A stretch of 64,000 bases of DNA from Kumtagia sp052180275 (GTDB lineage Bacteria; Pseudomonadota; Alphaproteobacteria; Rhizobiales; Rhizobiaceae), in assembly GCF_052180275.1 (NCBI RefSeq), contig NZ_CP197465.1, positions 3,162,001-3,226,000 of the forward strand, given 5' to 3'. Below the pieces are notes generated by a model, which saw nothing but the letters and a program-made list of their open reading frames with translations, was not told the DNA's origin and did not search any database. A program made the translations under genes and the position numbers. Of the stretch, positions 35,337-44,326 are shown piece after piece (the first letter of the stretch is position 1; each line of letters begins with the position of its first letter).

Positions 35337-36536
35337 ATGGCAACACAGGTCAGGCATCCGATCTGGCTTCCCGCCGTGCGTCCGCCCGGCGCGCGGACCT
35401 TTGCGACGCTCTATGCCGCCGAATCCTTCGCCCGCGCCACCGTCTCCAGCGTCATCCCCATCCAGGCCTACGAGATCCTGGCGAGCAAGCAGGGGGTTTC
35501 GATCCTCTACACGGTCGTGGCGCTGCTCGGCCTGTCGGCTACGCTGTTCATGCCGATGATCATCGGACTGATATCGCGGCGCTGGGTCTACACGATCGGC
35601 ACATGTTTCCTGGCGCTGGGCTCGGCGCTGTTCGTCACCCACACGCTGGCGGGGCAGGTCGGCGGCATGCTGCTGCGCGTCATGGGCGCCAGCGCGCTGG
35701 CGATCACGCTCAACCTCTACATCATGGACCACATCCGCAAGGCCGACGTGATGCAGTCCGAATCGATGCGCATGGCCTGGTCGATGGTGGCGTGGACCGG
35801 CGGCCCGACGCTCGGCGTCTTCCTTTACACCCGCTTCGGCATCCTGGCGCCGCATCTCGTAGTGGTCGCCTTCGCGCTGACGCTGCTTGTACTGTTCTGG
35901 TATTTCCGGCTCACAGACAACGCTCAGATTCGGCCGGGCAAGACGCGCGCCGTCAATCCGCTCAGCAATATCGGCCGTTTCGTCGCTCAGCCGCGGCTGA
36001 GACTTGCCTGGATCATCGCTTTCGGCCGTTCCTGCTTCTGGACGACCTTCTTCGTCTATGCGCCGATCCTGATGGTGGCGACCGGGCAGGGCGAGCTTGC
36101 TGGCGGCCTGCTGGTGTCGGCCGGCAATGCGGTTCTGTTCACGGCGATCTGGTGGGGACGTCTCGGCCGGCGTTTTGGCGCGCGCAACACGATGGCGATG
36201 AGCTTCTTCGCGCTGTCGGCGGCGCTCTGGATCGCCGGGCTTTGCGGCGAAGGCTTTCCGCTGGCGGCGGGCCTGCTGCTACTGGTTGCTTCCTTCTTCG
36301 CCGTGGCGCTGGATGCGTTGGGCTCGACGCCTTTCATCCGCTCGGTGCGCGCCTATGAGCGGCCTCAGATGACGGCGGTGTATCGGACTTATCTTGACTT
36401 TTCCGAACTGCTGCCGCCGCTGGTCTATTCGGTGGTTCTGGCCTTCGGCGGCCTCGGCGCGGTGTTCGCGACGCTGGGCTTCTTCACCGCCGTCTGCGGC
36501 CTGATCGTGTGGCGATACCTGCCGAAATCTATGTAG
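35337..36536 (+). CDS. Major facilitator superfamily transporter
   Basis: The 399-residue protein has about twelve hydrophobic segments in two halves with a central loop near LTDNAQIRPGKTRAV. No substrate-specific motif is recognised. ATG 35337 follows GGGGCGCCG. Its stop overlaps the stop of the minus-strand Rieske oxygenase by eight bases, a convergent pair. Confidence 0.85.
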   Translation: MATQVRHPIWLPAVRPPGARTFATLYAAESFARATVSSVIPIQAYEILASKQGVSILYTVVALLGLSATLFMPMIIGLISRRWVYTIGTCFLALGSALFVTHTLAGQVGGMLLRVMGASALAITLNLYIMDHIRKADVMQSESMRMAWSMVAWTGGPTLGVFLYTRFGILAPHLVVVAFALTLLVLFWYFRLTDNAQIRPGKTRAVNPLSNIGRFVAQPRLRLAWIIAFGRSCFWTTFFVYAPILMVATGQGELAGGLLVSAGNAVLFTAIWWGRLGRRFGARNTMAMSFFALSAALWIAGLCGEGFPLAAGLLLLVASFFAVALDALGSTPFIRSVRAYERPQMTAVYRTYLDFSELLPPLVYSVVLAFGGLGAVFATLGFFTAVCGLIVWRYLPKSM

Positions 36537-37704
36537 CCGCGCGCCGGTGGGCGTCGCGAACCCAGTCGTGGAAGCGATGCAGGTCGTATTCCTCCGGCAT
36601 CAGCACGCCCGATCGATGCGGCCGGGCGCGCAGGCCGCGCTGGTTGACCTCGCAGATCGCCGCATCCTCCTCCAGCACCGTCCTGCCGAAGGCGACGATG
36701 TTGTCGATACCCTTGGTGGCCTCCGACAGCGCCTCGGGCAGGAACAGCCATTCGGAGGTGAGTTCCGTCTGTTCCGGCCCGAGCGGAACAAGACGGACGG
36801 TTCTGACATAGTCGACATGGCCGACGATGAACATCGAGGGCAGGTTCATCGCGTAGTTCTGGCCGGCGGCGCGTTCGCGGTCGCTGAGGCCGGTAAAACG
36901 ATGCGCCAGCGCCGTGCCGTCCTCCGACCAGCTTTCTGCCCCCTTGCGCAGGCCGCCCGAGAATTGCGGCTCGTCATTGTCGGCGTGCAGCGCCCATTCC
37001 GGATCGTCGTGGCGGGCCATGAGGCCGCGCCCGTAGATCGGGACCAGGGCGGACAGATGTTTATGTACGCCGGGGCAATGCAGGCATTCGTTGAAGTTCT
37101 CCCAAAAGATTTTCCAGTTGCACTCCATCACCTTGGTCAGCACATGGCCGGTGACCAGATCCTCCAGCGGCCAGTTGCCGAGATCGGCCGATTCGCGATC
37201 GAAGGTGGTAGCCGGTATGCCGACGGGTTCGTCCGCAAGGTTGATGAAGACGAAGCCGCGCCAGACGGAAAGAGCGACGGGGTAAAGCGGATAGTCGGCC
37301 TTGTCGAAGCCGGCCGGCAGCGATTTCGACGGCACGCGCACGAGGTCGCCGCGCAGCGAATAGGACCAGGCGTGATAGGGGCAAGTCAGCAGCCGCGCCT
37401 TCAGCCGGCCTTCCGTCTCGCGGCAAAGCTGCGAGCCGCGATGCCGGCAGGTGTTGTGGAAGGCGCGCAACTCCCCCCGGTCGTCGCGCAGCACCAGGAT
37501 CTGCTGCGTGCCCAGCGTGAACACCCGGTAGGCGCGGGGGTGCGCAAGGTCGGCCTCGCGGCAGACCATGACCCAGTTGCGATACCAGATCGCATCCATG
37601 TCCCGCTCGAATTCAGCCGTGTCCCAGTAGACCGACGACGGCAGGGTCGGTTCGGTCGAGGAAAGGCCGTTGTAAGGATCGCTTTTCGAGGATTCAGGGG
37701 TCAT
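36529..37704 (-). CDS. Rieske aromatic-ring-hydroxylating oxygenase alpha subunit (GbcA-like)
   Basis: The 391-residue oxygenase carries a Rieske [2Fe-2S] site (Cys86-x-His88, Cys108-x2-His111) and a mononuclear iron site with His209 and His214 in NECLHCPGVHKH. Layout resembles glycine-betaine or stachydrine demethylases and other single-component N-demethylating Rieske enzymes rather than aromatic dioxygenases with a beta subunit. No reductase gene is next to it. ATG 37704 fits the family. A role in quaternary ammonium breakdown would fit the methylated-amine genes at 54755-61520, but this is inference. Confidence 0.88.
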   Translation of the reverse strand: MTPESSKSDPYNGLSSTEPTLPSSVYWDTAEFERDMDAIWYRNWVMVCREADLAHPRAYRVFTLGTQQILVLRDDRGELRAFHNTCRHRGSQLCRETEGRLKARLLTCPYHAWSYSLRGDLVRVPSKSLPAGFDKADYPLYPVALSVWRGFVFINLADEPVGIPATTFDRESADLGNWPLEDLVTGHVLTKVMECNWKIFWENFNECLHCPGVHKHLSALVPIYGRGLMARHDDPEWALHADNDEPQFSGGLRKGAESWSEDGTALAHRFTGLSDRERAAGQNYAMNLPSMFIVGHVDYVRTVRLVPLGPEQTELTSEWLFLPEALSEATKGIDNIVAFGRTVLEEDAAICEVNQRGLRARPHRSGVLMPEEYDLHRFHDWVRDAHRRAAT

Positions 37705-37837
37705 CGCGCTCTCCGGTCGTTTGAGCGGACACCTCGCATCGGGCTTTGTCAACAATGCACGGTGCTGATGACGCATTCGGCGCCAAAACCGCCGGGATTT
37801 GGTTTGCCGAATACCGCGAGAATACCTATGGTGTCGG

Positions 37838-38010
37838 CGTCGTCGGTTCCGATGGGAACCAAGAGGGAATGTGGTGCGGGCTGTTTGCCCAATGCCGCGG
37901 CTGCCCCCGCAACTGTAAGCGGCGAGCCTACCCCGAATGCCACTGAGGTTTTTCCTCGGGAAGGCGGGGCCAGGCGAGAACCTGCGAGCCAGGAGACCTG
38001 CCGGCGACAG
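37838..38010 (+). ncRNA. Cobalamin riboswitch (B12 element)
   Basis: The leader before cbtB contains the B12-box core GCCGCGGCTGCCCCCGCAACTGTAAGCGG cut into its parts (37894-37922), the upstream GAGGGAATGTGGTG, then GCCACTG, GGGAAGGCGGGGC and GCGAGCCAGGAGACCTGCC near 37985-38003. Order and spacing match the class I cobalamin riboswitch. It likely turns off cbtB-cbtA-cobU-cobO when adenosylcobalamin is plentiful. Exact ends are estimates. Confidence 0.95.
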
Positions 38011-38053
38011 GTTTGGATCAAGGGCCCTCGGGTGGAGGGCGGAAGGACATGGA

Positions 38054-38233
38054 ATGAACACGGCTTCGACCTCTCTTGGCGTTCAGGTCTCGGCATCGTC
38101 GCGTGCGATGCAACTGGCGCTGGCGGCGCTCCTCGGCATCTTCATCGTTGGCTTCGTTGGCTTCTCGCATGTGGAAGCAGCCCACAACGCGGCTCACGAT
38201 TATCGCCATTCGATGGCGTTTCCCTGCCACTGA
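38054..38233 (+). CDS. cbtB: Cobalt transporter subunit CbtB
   Basis: The 59-residue protein has one transmembrane helix (about 20-40) and ends in a metal-binding C-terminus, VEAAHNAAHDYRHSMAFPCH, the His-rich signature of CbtB. With CbtA it forms a predicted B12-regulated cobalt transporter. ATG 38054 follows GAAGGACATGGA about 45 bases after the riboswitch. Confidence 0.92.
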   Translation: MNTASTSLGVQVSASSRAMQLALAALLGIFIVGFVGFSHVEAAHNAAHDYRHSMAFPCH

Positions 38234-38245
38234 CGAGGATTTGAC

Positions 38246-39010
38246 ATGAACCTCTTTCGCAACGTCGTGTTCATCGCGGCGATCGCGGGGCTATTGGCAA
38301 GCCTCGTGATGGCCGTGATGCAATCCTTTTCCACCGACCCGCTGATCCTGAAGGCGGAAACCTATGAAAATGCCGCCGAACCGGCACACGACCACGGCGC
38401 GCCGGCCGCAGACGCCACGGCGCCCGCCGCCAGCGAGGCGGCTCCGGCGGTCGCTGAGCATGAGCATGAAGAGGAAGGCTGGGCTCCGGCCGACGGGTTC
38501 GAGCGCTTTTCCTTCAATGTGCTGGCTAATCTGGTCAGCGGCTTCGGTTTTGCCCTGGTCCTGGTTGCCGTTTCGGAATTCGCGGGCGGCATTTCCAGCT
38601 GGCGTTCCGGCGTGCTCTGGGGCTTTGCCGGCTTCGCGGTATTCACCTTGGCGCCCGGGCTTGGCCTGCCGCCGGAACTGCCTGCGATGCCGGCTGCCGA
38701 TCTTGGCGCAAGGCAAGCCTGGTGGATCGCGACCGTTGTCGCGACGGCAGCGGGGCTGGCGCTCATCGCCTTCCGGGGCACGGTGGTTTTGTCGATCATC
38801 GGCGTGGCGCTGATCGTCCTGCCGCATGTCGTGGGTGCGCCGCAGCCGGCAAGCCACGAATCACCGATCCCCGCCGACCTGCACCACCAGTTCGTTGTGG
38901 CATCCACGGTCACCAACCTGATCTTCTGGGTGCTGCTCGGCGGTCTCGTCGGAGCGATCAGGACGCGGTTCTCCGGCTCCGCGGGTTCGCTGCGCAACCA
39001 GCTTGCCTGA
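38246..39010 (+). CDS. cbtA: Cobalt transporter subunit CbtA
   Basis: The 254-residue membrane protein begins MNLFRNVVFIAAIAGLLASL and has five to six hydrophobic segments. Between the first two there is a His/Glu/Ala-rich loop (about residues 45-82, with HDHGAPA and EHEHEEE), as in CbtA. It probably works with CbtB in cobalt uptake for B12 synthesis. It starts 12 bases after cbtB; its stop is overlapped by cobU. Confidence 0.93.
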   Translation: MNLFRNVVFIAAIAGLLASLVMAVMQSFSTDPLILKAETYENAAEPAHDHGAPAADATAPAASEAAPAVAEHEHEEEGWAPADGFERFSFNVLANLVSGFGFALVLVAVSEFAGGISSWRSGVLWGFAGFAVFTLAPGLGLPPELPAMPAADLGARQAWWIATVVATAAGLALIAFRGTVVLSIIGVALIVLPHVVGAPQPASHESPIPADLHHQFVVASTVTNLIFWVLLGGLVGAIRTRFSGSAGSLRNQLA

Positions 39011-39518
39011 CAACCGTTCGCTGACCTTCGTTCTCGGCGGCGCGCGCTCTGGCAAGAGTTCGCACGCCGAGACGCTGGTCACAGCCCATCCTTCGCCGTG
39101 GATCTATATCGCCACGGCGCAGGCCTATGACGACGAGATGCGGGAGCGCATCGCCCTGCATCGCGCCCGGCGGCTCGACGGTTGGGAGACGGTGGATGCG
39201 CCGCTCGATCTCGTCGGCGCGCTGGCGGCGTTGCCGGACGACAGGCCGGTATTGATCGACTGCCTCACGTTATGGCTTTCCAACCATATGCTGGCCGAAC
39301 ATGACGTCGATGCCGAGAGCTGGCGGCTTAGTGATGCGCTTTCGCGCCCGCGTGGCCCCTGGTTCATTGTGTCAAACGAAGTCGGCCTCGGTATCGTGCC
39401 GGACAACGCGCTGGCCCGAAGATTTCGCGATGCCGCGGGGCGGCTCAACCAGGCGGTGGCGGCTGTTGCCGGCAGCGTCGTCTTCATGGTCGCCGGACTG
39501 CCGATGCGGGTGAAATGA
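39003..39518 (+). CDS. cobU: Adenosylcobinamide kinase / guanylyltransferase
   Basis: The 171-residue bifunctional enzyme phosphorylates adenosylcobinamide and forms adenosylcobinamide-GDP in the late B12 pathway (called CobP in Pseudomonas nomenclature). The P-loop is LGGARSGKSSHAE near residue 12 and the family pattern VSNEVGLGIVPDNALARRFRD follows, with the expected end VFMVAGLPMRVK. The only suitable start is TTG 39003, overlapping the cbtA stop by eight bases. Confidence 0.93.
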   Translation: MPDNRSLTFVLGGARSGKSSHAETLVTAHPSPWIYIATAQAYDDEMRERIALHRARRLDGWETVDAPLDLVGALAALPDDRPVLIDCLTLWLSNHMLAEHDVDAESWRLSDALSRPRGPWFIVSNEVGLGIVPDNALARRFRDAAGRLNQAVAAVAGSVVFMVAGLPMRVK

Positions 39519-39519
39519 G

Positions 39520-40134
39520 ATGAAGACTGTCGACGACGAGGAAGCGGCCCGCCACAAGGCCAAGATGGCCAAACGCAAGGCCGTGCAGGACGCCGAGGTC
39601 GCCGGAAAGACCATCGAGAAGGGCCTTCTGATCGTCAATACCGGCCCCGGCAAGGGCAAGACGACGGCGGCCTTCGGGCTGGCCCTGCGCATGCTCGGCT
39701 ATGGCAAGCGGGTCGGCGTCGTGCAATTCGTCAAGGGTGCCTGGCATACGGGCGAACGAGCCGCCTTTGCCGCCTTCGGCGACAAGGTCGTCTGGTACTC
39801 GATGGGCGAGGGGTTCACCTGGGAAACCCAGGATCTGAAGCGCGACGTGGCGGCGGCCGAAGCCGCGTGGGCCAAGGCGCTCGAACTGATGGCCGATCCG
39901 TCGATCAGCCTGATTGTCCTCGACGAACTGAACATCGCGCTGCGCTACGACTATCTCGACCTGGAAACGGTCGTCGCCGCGCTGAAGGACCGGCGCGAGG
40001 GGCTGCATGTGATCGTGACCGGCCGCAATGCAAAACCGGCGCTGGTCGATGCCGCCGACCTCGTCACCGAGATGGGCGCGACGAAGCATCATTTCGCTGC
40101 GGGCGTGAAGGCGCAGCAAGGGATCGAGTTCTAG
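39520..40134 (+). CDS. cobO: Cob(I)yrinic acid a,c-diamide adenosyltransferase
   Basis: The 204-residue enzyme adenylates the cobalt of corrinoids. The P-loop is NTGPGKGKTTAAFGLALR near residue 45 and the family motif VLDELNIALRYDYLD follows, ending in KAQQGIEF. It starts one base after the cobU stop. Its last 71 bases are antisense to the 3' end of the methyltransferase gene on the other strand. Confidence 0.95.
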   Translation: MKTVDDEEAARHKAKMAKRKAVQDAEVAGKTIEKGLLIVNTGPGKGKTTAAFGLALRMLGYGKRVGVVQFVKGAWHTGERAAFAAFGDKVVWYSMGEGFTWETQDLKRDVAAAEAAWAKALELMADPSISLIVLDELNIALRYDYLDLETVVAALKDRREGLHVIVTGRNAKPALVDAADLVTEMGATKHHFAAGVKAQQGIEF

Positions 40135-40645
40135 CGGCCGGCGTGCGGCCGGTTTTGTAAATAAAATAACGACCTTGGCGCGCGCCGGCTGGAAGCGGCA
40201 GCGGTGTGGCGCCGTCAAGATACAGCGGCAGCAGGTCCGACAGGACGATGGCGCCGGGCGCGAGCAGCGCTGGAAGATTGCGACTGAGCACGGCGCCTCT
40301 CGTCAGATTCTCGGTATCGTCATAAGTACCCATATCGGCATGGGCCAGCACGACTTTTCCCCGGAACCGCTGCGCCATGGAAGGCAGCGTGTCGACGATG
40401 TCGCCCATGACCAGCCTGTCGTCTGGCGGCGTGCAATCGGCGATGCAGTCGACCTCGCGGTCGAAAACGTAGATGTCGCGGTCGGGCAGGTGCTTGCGCA
40501 GATGGTCGTAAGTGCGGCCGTGGCCCAGCCCGAGTTCGAAGACGACGCCCGGACGGCCGGCGATTTCGCCGACGGCCCAACCAAGACAGGCGCGCTGCGC
40601 TTCCAGCCTGAACAGCAGTTTGTCGAGCCACGTCAGTTGATCCAT
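40064..40645 (-). CDS. Class I SAM-dependent methyltransferase
   Basis: The 193-residue protein has the SAM motif I FELGLGHGRTYDHL near residue 37, the acidic motif II IYVFDREVD and an LAHADMGTYDD region. The substrate is unknown. The last 24 residues (TRSLAAPSRPQRNDASS and on) are read antisense to cobO and are low complexity, so the true stop may have been lost in the past. It is not a known B12 enzyme. Confidence 0.75.
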   Translation of the reverse strand: MDQLTWLDKLLFRLEAQRACLGWAVGEIAGRPGVVFELGLGHGRTYDHLRKHLPDRDIYVFDREVDCIADCTPPDDRLVMGDIVDTLPSMAQRFRGKVVLAHADMGTYDDTENLTRGAVLSRNLPALLAPGAIVLSDLLPLYLDGATPLPLPAGARQGRYFIYKTGRTPAARTRSLAAPSRPQRNDASSRPSR

Positions 40646-40757
40646 GGCGATCCGATCAAGCAGTCATGCTGACGGAACAAGATTCACGGCATTCGGTTCC
40701 GCTCAAGCGAAAGCCAATCCGTTATCGGGCGCGAATCGGGCAGGGCAACTGCGCCAC

Positions 40758-41729
40758 CTAACCTATTATGATCATTGCCACAGCGACGCCTCCGGTCAGC
40801 GCAATCAGCAGCGCATCAGCCGTCCAATAGAGTTGCAGCGCCCTGCGGATATCGACGGCCGTCGCTTCGCGGCGGCCGCCTTCGCCCATGAAGGCGTCGT
40901 CGACCATGACGCCGCCATAGGCGCGGGGGCCGTTCAGCGCCAGGCCCAGGGCGCCCGCCATCGCGGCTTCCGGCCAGCCGGCATTGGGCGAGCGGTGTTT
41001 TTTGGCGTCGCGCAGAACAGAGCGCCAGGCGGCGCGTGGGTTGGCGCCGGGCACGAGGCATGCGGCCGTCACCAGCAGCATGGCCGTGAGGCGCGAGGCG
41101 GGCAGGTTGATGAGATCGTCGAAGCGTGCGGCGGCCCAGCCGAAGGCGAGATATTTGGGACTGCGATGGCCGATCATCGAATCGGCGGTATTGGCGGCCT
41201 TGTAGGCGACACCGCCGGCCAGCCCGCCGACGCCGAGCCAGAAGGCCGGCGCGACGATGCCGTCCGAGAAATTCTCCGCGAGGCTTTCGATCGCCGCGCG
41301 GCAGACGGCGGCCTCGTCCAGCCTTTCGGGATCGCGGCCGACGATCATCGACACCGCCTTGCGGCCGGCGGAAAGCCCTTCGTGCTCAAGCGCTTCGGCG
41401 ACCGCCTTGACGTGGCTGGCGAGGCTGCCCTGGGCGAGCAGGCTGCTGGCGACGACGGCGGTGAAAAGGATGCCGAAGGGCAGGGCACCGACCAAGGCTT
41501 CCAGCGCACAGGCCATGCCAGCGGGAATGCCGACCAGCAGAATCAAGGCGATGCAGCCGAGAATGCGACGCGCCCGGTCGGTGGCAGCGGGGCGATTGAG
41601 CGTCCGGTCGAGCAGAGAGATGAAATGGCCGATCCAGATGACGGGGTGGCCGATTGCGCGCACCAGCCGGTCGGGATAACCGAAGGCGAGTTCCACAAGG
41701 AGCGACAGGAAGGCGAGCGGAGCGGACAT
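40758..41729 (-). CDS. cobD: Cobalamin biosynthesis protein CobD (CbiB family)
   Basis: The 323-residue membrane enzyme joins the aminopropanol (or its phosphate) arm to adenosylcobyric acid. It has several hydrophobic segments and the motifs YPDRLVRAIGHPVIWIGHFI and SLAENFSDGIVAPAFW, then GHRSPKYLAFGWAAARFDD. ATG 41729 is opposite the ATG of cobC in a shared CATG; longer upstream frames would overlap cobC. Confidence 0.95.
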   Translation of the reverse strand: MSAPLAFLSLLVELAFGYPDRLVRAIGHPVIWIGHFISLLDRTLNRPAATDRARRILGCIALILLVGIPAGMACALEALVGALPFGILFTAVVASSLLAQGSLASHVKAVAEALEHEGLSAGRKAVSMIVGRDPERLDEAAVCRAAIESLAENFSDGIVAPAFWLGVGGLAGGVAYKAANTADSMIGHRSPKYLAFGWAAARFDDLINLPASRLTAMLLVTAACLVPGANPRAAWRSVLRDAKKHRSPNAGWPEAAMAGALGLALNGPRAYGGVMVDDAFMGEGGRREATAVDIRRALQLYWTADALLIALTGGVAVAMIIIG

Positions 41730-42777
41730 GGCGCCTGCGGGAAAGATCGGAACGGTGGATGACCACGGCGGCAGCCTGGGCAGGGCGCGGGCGCTGTTTC
41801 CGCAGGCGCCGCAACCCTTTATCGACCTTTCGACCGGGATCAATCCGTACTCCTATCCGCTTTTCGACCTGCCGGCCACCGCCTTCACCCGCTTGCCGGA
41901 GTCACGCCGCGCCAAGGAATTGCAGGAGGTTGCGGCGCGGGCGTATGGCGCTGCGGCTGCAACAAATGTCGTGGCGGCGCCGGGAACGCAGATCCTGCTG
42001 CCGCGGGTCATGGCGCTGGTATCGCCGGGACGGGCAAAGGTGTTGGGACCGACCTATGCAGAGCACGCACGGGCTGCGGCGCTCGCAGGGCATTCGGTCG
42101 AGGAGGTGAGCGATTTCAAAGATCTGGCCGGTGCGGATGTTGCCGTCGTGGTCAATCCGAACAATCCCGACGGCCGGATCGTGGCCCGTCCGGCTTTGCT
42201 CGGCCTGGCGGGCGAGATGCAAACGCGGGGCGGTTTGCTGGTGGTCGACGAGGCGTTCATGGATGTCGGGCCGAAGGAGCATGGTCTTGCCGGCGATGTC
42301 GGGCGTACCGGGCTAGTAGTGTTGAAATCGTTCGGAAAATTCTTCGGGCTGGCAGGTGTGCGGCTGGGATTCGCGCTGGCGGAACAAGGGCTTGCGGCAC
42401 GGATCGAAGCTGAGCTGGGACCATGGGCGGTGAGTGGCCCGGCGCTGGAGATCGGCATCCGCGCCCTTGCTGACGAAGCGTGGCAGGAAGAGATGCGGCA
42501 TCGCCTTGCAGATGATTCGGGAAAGCTGGATAAGCTGTTGGAAACGTACGGATTGCCGGTCAGCGGCGGGACGTCGCTCTATCGCTTCGTCGAGACGCCG
42601 GACGCGGCGGGATTGTTTGCGGAACTCGGCCGGAACGGCATCCTGTCGCGTAATTTCAGTTGGCGTTCTTCGGCGCTGCGTTTCGGCCTGCCGGCGGACG
42701 AGGTGGCGTGGGTCCGACTGGAACAGGCACTGGCGATGTGGAAAAACAAGAGCCGGTTCAAGGAGTTGGCGCCGTGA
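41728..42777 (+). CDS. cobC: Threonine-phosphate decarboxylase
   Basis: The 349-residue PLP enzyme of the aminotransferase class I/II fold makes aminopropanol phosphate for the B12 lower arm. The start region has DHGGSLGRA and FIDLSTGINPYSYP. The PLP lysine is in VVLKSFGKFFGLAGVRLGFA and VVVNPNNPDGRI is also seen. ATG 41728 is head-to-head with cobD; GTG 41755 is an alternative that would begin at the conserved region. Its stop overlaps the GTG of the phosphatase gene. Confidence 0.94.
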   Translation: MAPAGKIGTVDDHGGSLGRARALFPQAPQPFIDLSTGINPYSYPLFDLPATAFTRLPESRRAKELQEVAARAYGAAAATNVVAAPGTQILLPRVMALVSPGRAKVLGPTYAEHARAAALAGHSVEEVSDFKDLAGADVAVVVNPNNPDGRIVARPALLGLAGEMQTRGGLLVVDEAFMDVGPKEHGLAGDVGRTGLVVLKSFGKFFGLAGVRLGFALAEQGLAARIEAELGPWAVSGPALEIGIRALADEAWQEEMRHRLADDSGKLDKLLETYGLPVSGGTSLYRFVETPDAAGLFAELGRNGILSRNFSWRSSALRFGLPADEVAWVRLEQALAMWKNKSRFKELAP

Positions 42778-43283
42778 TCTATGTCTGCCCGCTGTCGAAG
42801 ATCGACGAGACCGTGTCGAACACAGGCGCTGAATGGTTGCTCTCGCTGCTGTCCGAAGGGACGGCGGTGATGCGGCCGGCCTCGATCCTGCGGGAGCGGC
42901 ACCTGCATCTGAAAATGCACGACATTGCCGAGGCGCAGGAGGGCATGACGCCGCCGGCGGAGGAGCATGTGCGCTCCCTGCTGACCTTCGGGCAAGCGTG
43001 GGACCGACGCAAGCCTTTGATAATACACTGCTTTGCCGGTATCAGCCGGTCGACGGCGAGCGCGTACATCATTGCGGCGGCGCTGGCGCCGAGGCGCGAG
43101 GAGGCGGAACTGGCGGCAACCTTGCGCCGGCTTTCGCCCTCGGCGACGCCCAACCCGCGGCTGATTGCGTTGGCGGATCAGATACTTGGGCGCCAGAACC
43201 GGATGGTCGAGGCGATCCGTTCGATCGGCCGTGGCGCCGATGCTTATGAGGGTGTGCCGTTCGGACTGAATATCGACGTCTGA
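42774..43283 (+). CDS. Tyrosine phosphatase family protein
   Basis: The 169-residue protein carries the CX5R active site HCFAGISRSTA with Cys86 and Arg92 and a possible general-acid aspartate in KMHDIAEAQ. It is related to dual-specificity/protein tyrosine phosphatases that are common in rhizobia next to cobC. GTG 42774 overlaps the cobC TGA (GTGA). The position after cobC might point to a small-molecule phosphatase role in B12 synthesis, which is inference. Confidence 0.82.
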   Translation: MIYVCPLSKIDETVSNTGAEWLLSLLSEGTAVMRPASILRERHLHLKMHDIAEAQEGMTPPAEEHVRSLLTFGQAWDRRKPLIIHCFAGISRSTASAYIIAAALAPRREEAELAATLRRLSPSATPNPRLIALADQILGRQNRMVEAIRSIGRGADAYEGVPFGLNIDV

Positions 43284-43285
43284 AA

Positions 43286-43312
43286 GCAAAAACCCCGGAA
43301 TTCCGGGCTTTT
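43286..43312 (+). terminator. Rho-independent terminator after cobC-phosphatase operon
   Basis: CCCGGAATTCCGGG (43294-43307) is a perfect palindrome preceded by AAAAA and followed by CTTTTC, only 10 bases after the phosphatase stop. The A- and T-runs on both sides let it work in both directions. The minus-strand creatininase gene ends 185 bases further on. Confidence 0.75.
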
Positions 43313-43496
43313 CGGCCGGCCCGCACAGCGCGATCCAAAAAGCGTGAAGCCCGGAAGTTGCAATTCCGTCAATGACTTGCGGAGTCGCCCGCGATTTTTC
43401 ACCGCGATGCGCTTCACTATTGCCCGATTTTTGCGCCTCCGCGCTGTCTTTCTTGTGTCGCGAGCTTGCCGGAAAGCCTCGATTCACTTTTCCGCG

Positions 43497-44300
43497 TCAC
43501 GAGAGGTACTCCGTCAAGGACGCGCCACGCACATCCCGAAGCAGGCGGATGAAACCGTCGGCCTGATGGGCGGCAGTGAGGCGTCCCTTGTCGGCGGTGG
43601 CGATCGAGGCGTCGCCGACCACGCCGTGCGGATTGAGGTCGGTGGCGATCCAGGCGAAGGCGTGGGTGCCGGTGTGGCGCAGCAATTCGAAATCGGTCTC
43701 GGCGCGGGCGACGCTGGAAACGAAATTCTGCGCCTTCGACATGTCGACCAGGTCGGGCCGGAAGTGGAGCATCAGCGATGTCTCGACATCGCCGCCATGG
43801 ATGCCGTGGCGGTCCTCCAGATCGGTGTACATGACGGCCGGCCGGCCGAAACGCTGCCAACTGGTCTTGACCGAAAGCATGGCGAAGCGGACGCGAAGCT
43901 CGCGCGAGACAATGCCCATGATCTCCTCGTTGCCGCCATGCGAATTGACGAAGACGATTTTCCGGACGCCGGCCCGCGCCACCGAGGCGCCGAGCTCCGT
44001 CCAGGCTTCGATCAGCACCGGGGCGGGGAGGGTGAGGGTTCCCGGCGCATAAAGGTGCTCGTTGGATTTGCCGACCGCCTGCACGGGCAGGATGCGGACA
44101 TCGAGATCTTCCGGCAGGCGGGCGATCACGGTTTCCAACATGCCTTGCATGATGGTCGTGTCGGTCGAGACCGGCAAATGCGGGCCGTGCTGCTCGATCG
44201 CGGCGACCGGCAGGACCGCGATCGTCCTGTCCGGATCGATCGAGGCGTATTCGGTGGTGCGGTAGTCTCCCCACCAGGGACGTCGGTTCAATCCAGTCAC
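43497..44300 (-). CDS. Creatininase family amidohydrolase
   Basis: The 267-residue protein has the metal-binding motif IEQHGPHLPVSTD (Glu36, His38, Asp47 from this start) and VNSHGGNEEIM, typical of the creatininase/MftE/ArfB family, whose members open cyclic or linear amides. The substrate is unknown. GTG 44300 is chosen because GAGGTG lies eight bases upstream and the family starts there. A longer frame back to 44393 translates the palindromic repeat and is an artefact. RidA lies just upstream on the same strand. Confidence 0.87.
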   Translation of the reverse strand: MTGLNRRPWWGDYRTTEYASIDPDRTIAVLPVAAIEQHGPHLPVSTDTTIMQGMLETVIARLPEDLDVRILPVQAVGKSNEHLYAPGTLTLPAPVLIEAWTELGASVARAGVRKIVFVNSHGGNEEIMGIVSRELRVRFAMLSVKTSWQRFGRPAVMYTDLEDRHGIHGGDVETSLMLHFRPDLVDMSKAQNFVSSVARAETDFELLRHTGTHAFAWIATDLNPHGVVGDASIATADKGRLTAAHQADGFIRLLRDVRGASLTEYLS

Positions 44301-44326
44301 GGCGCACCTCGATGCGTTGAACGTGA

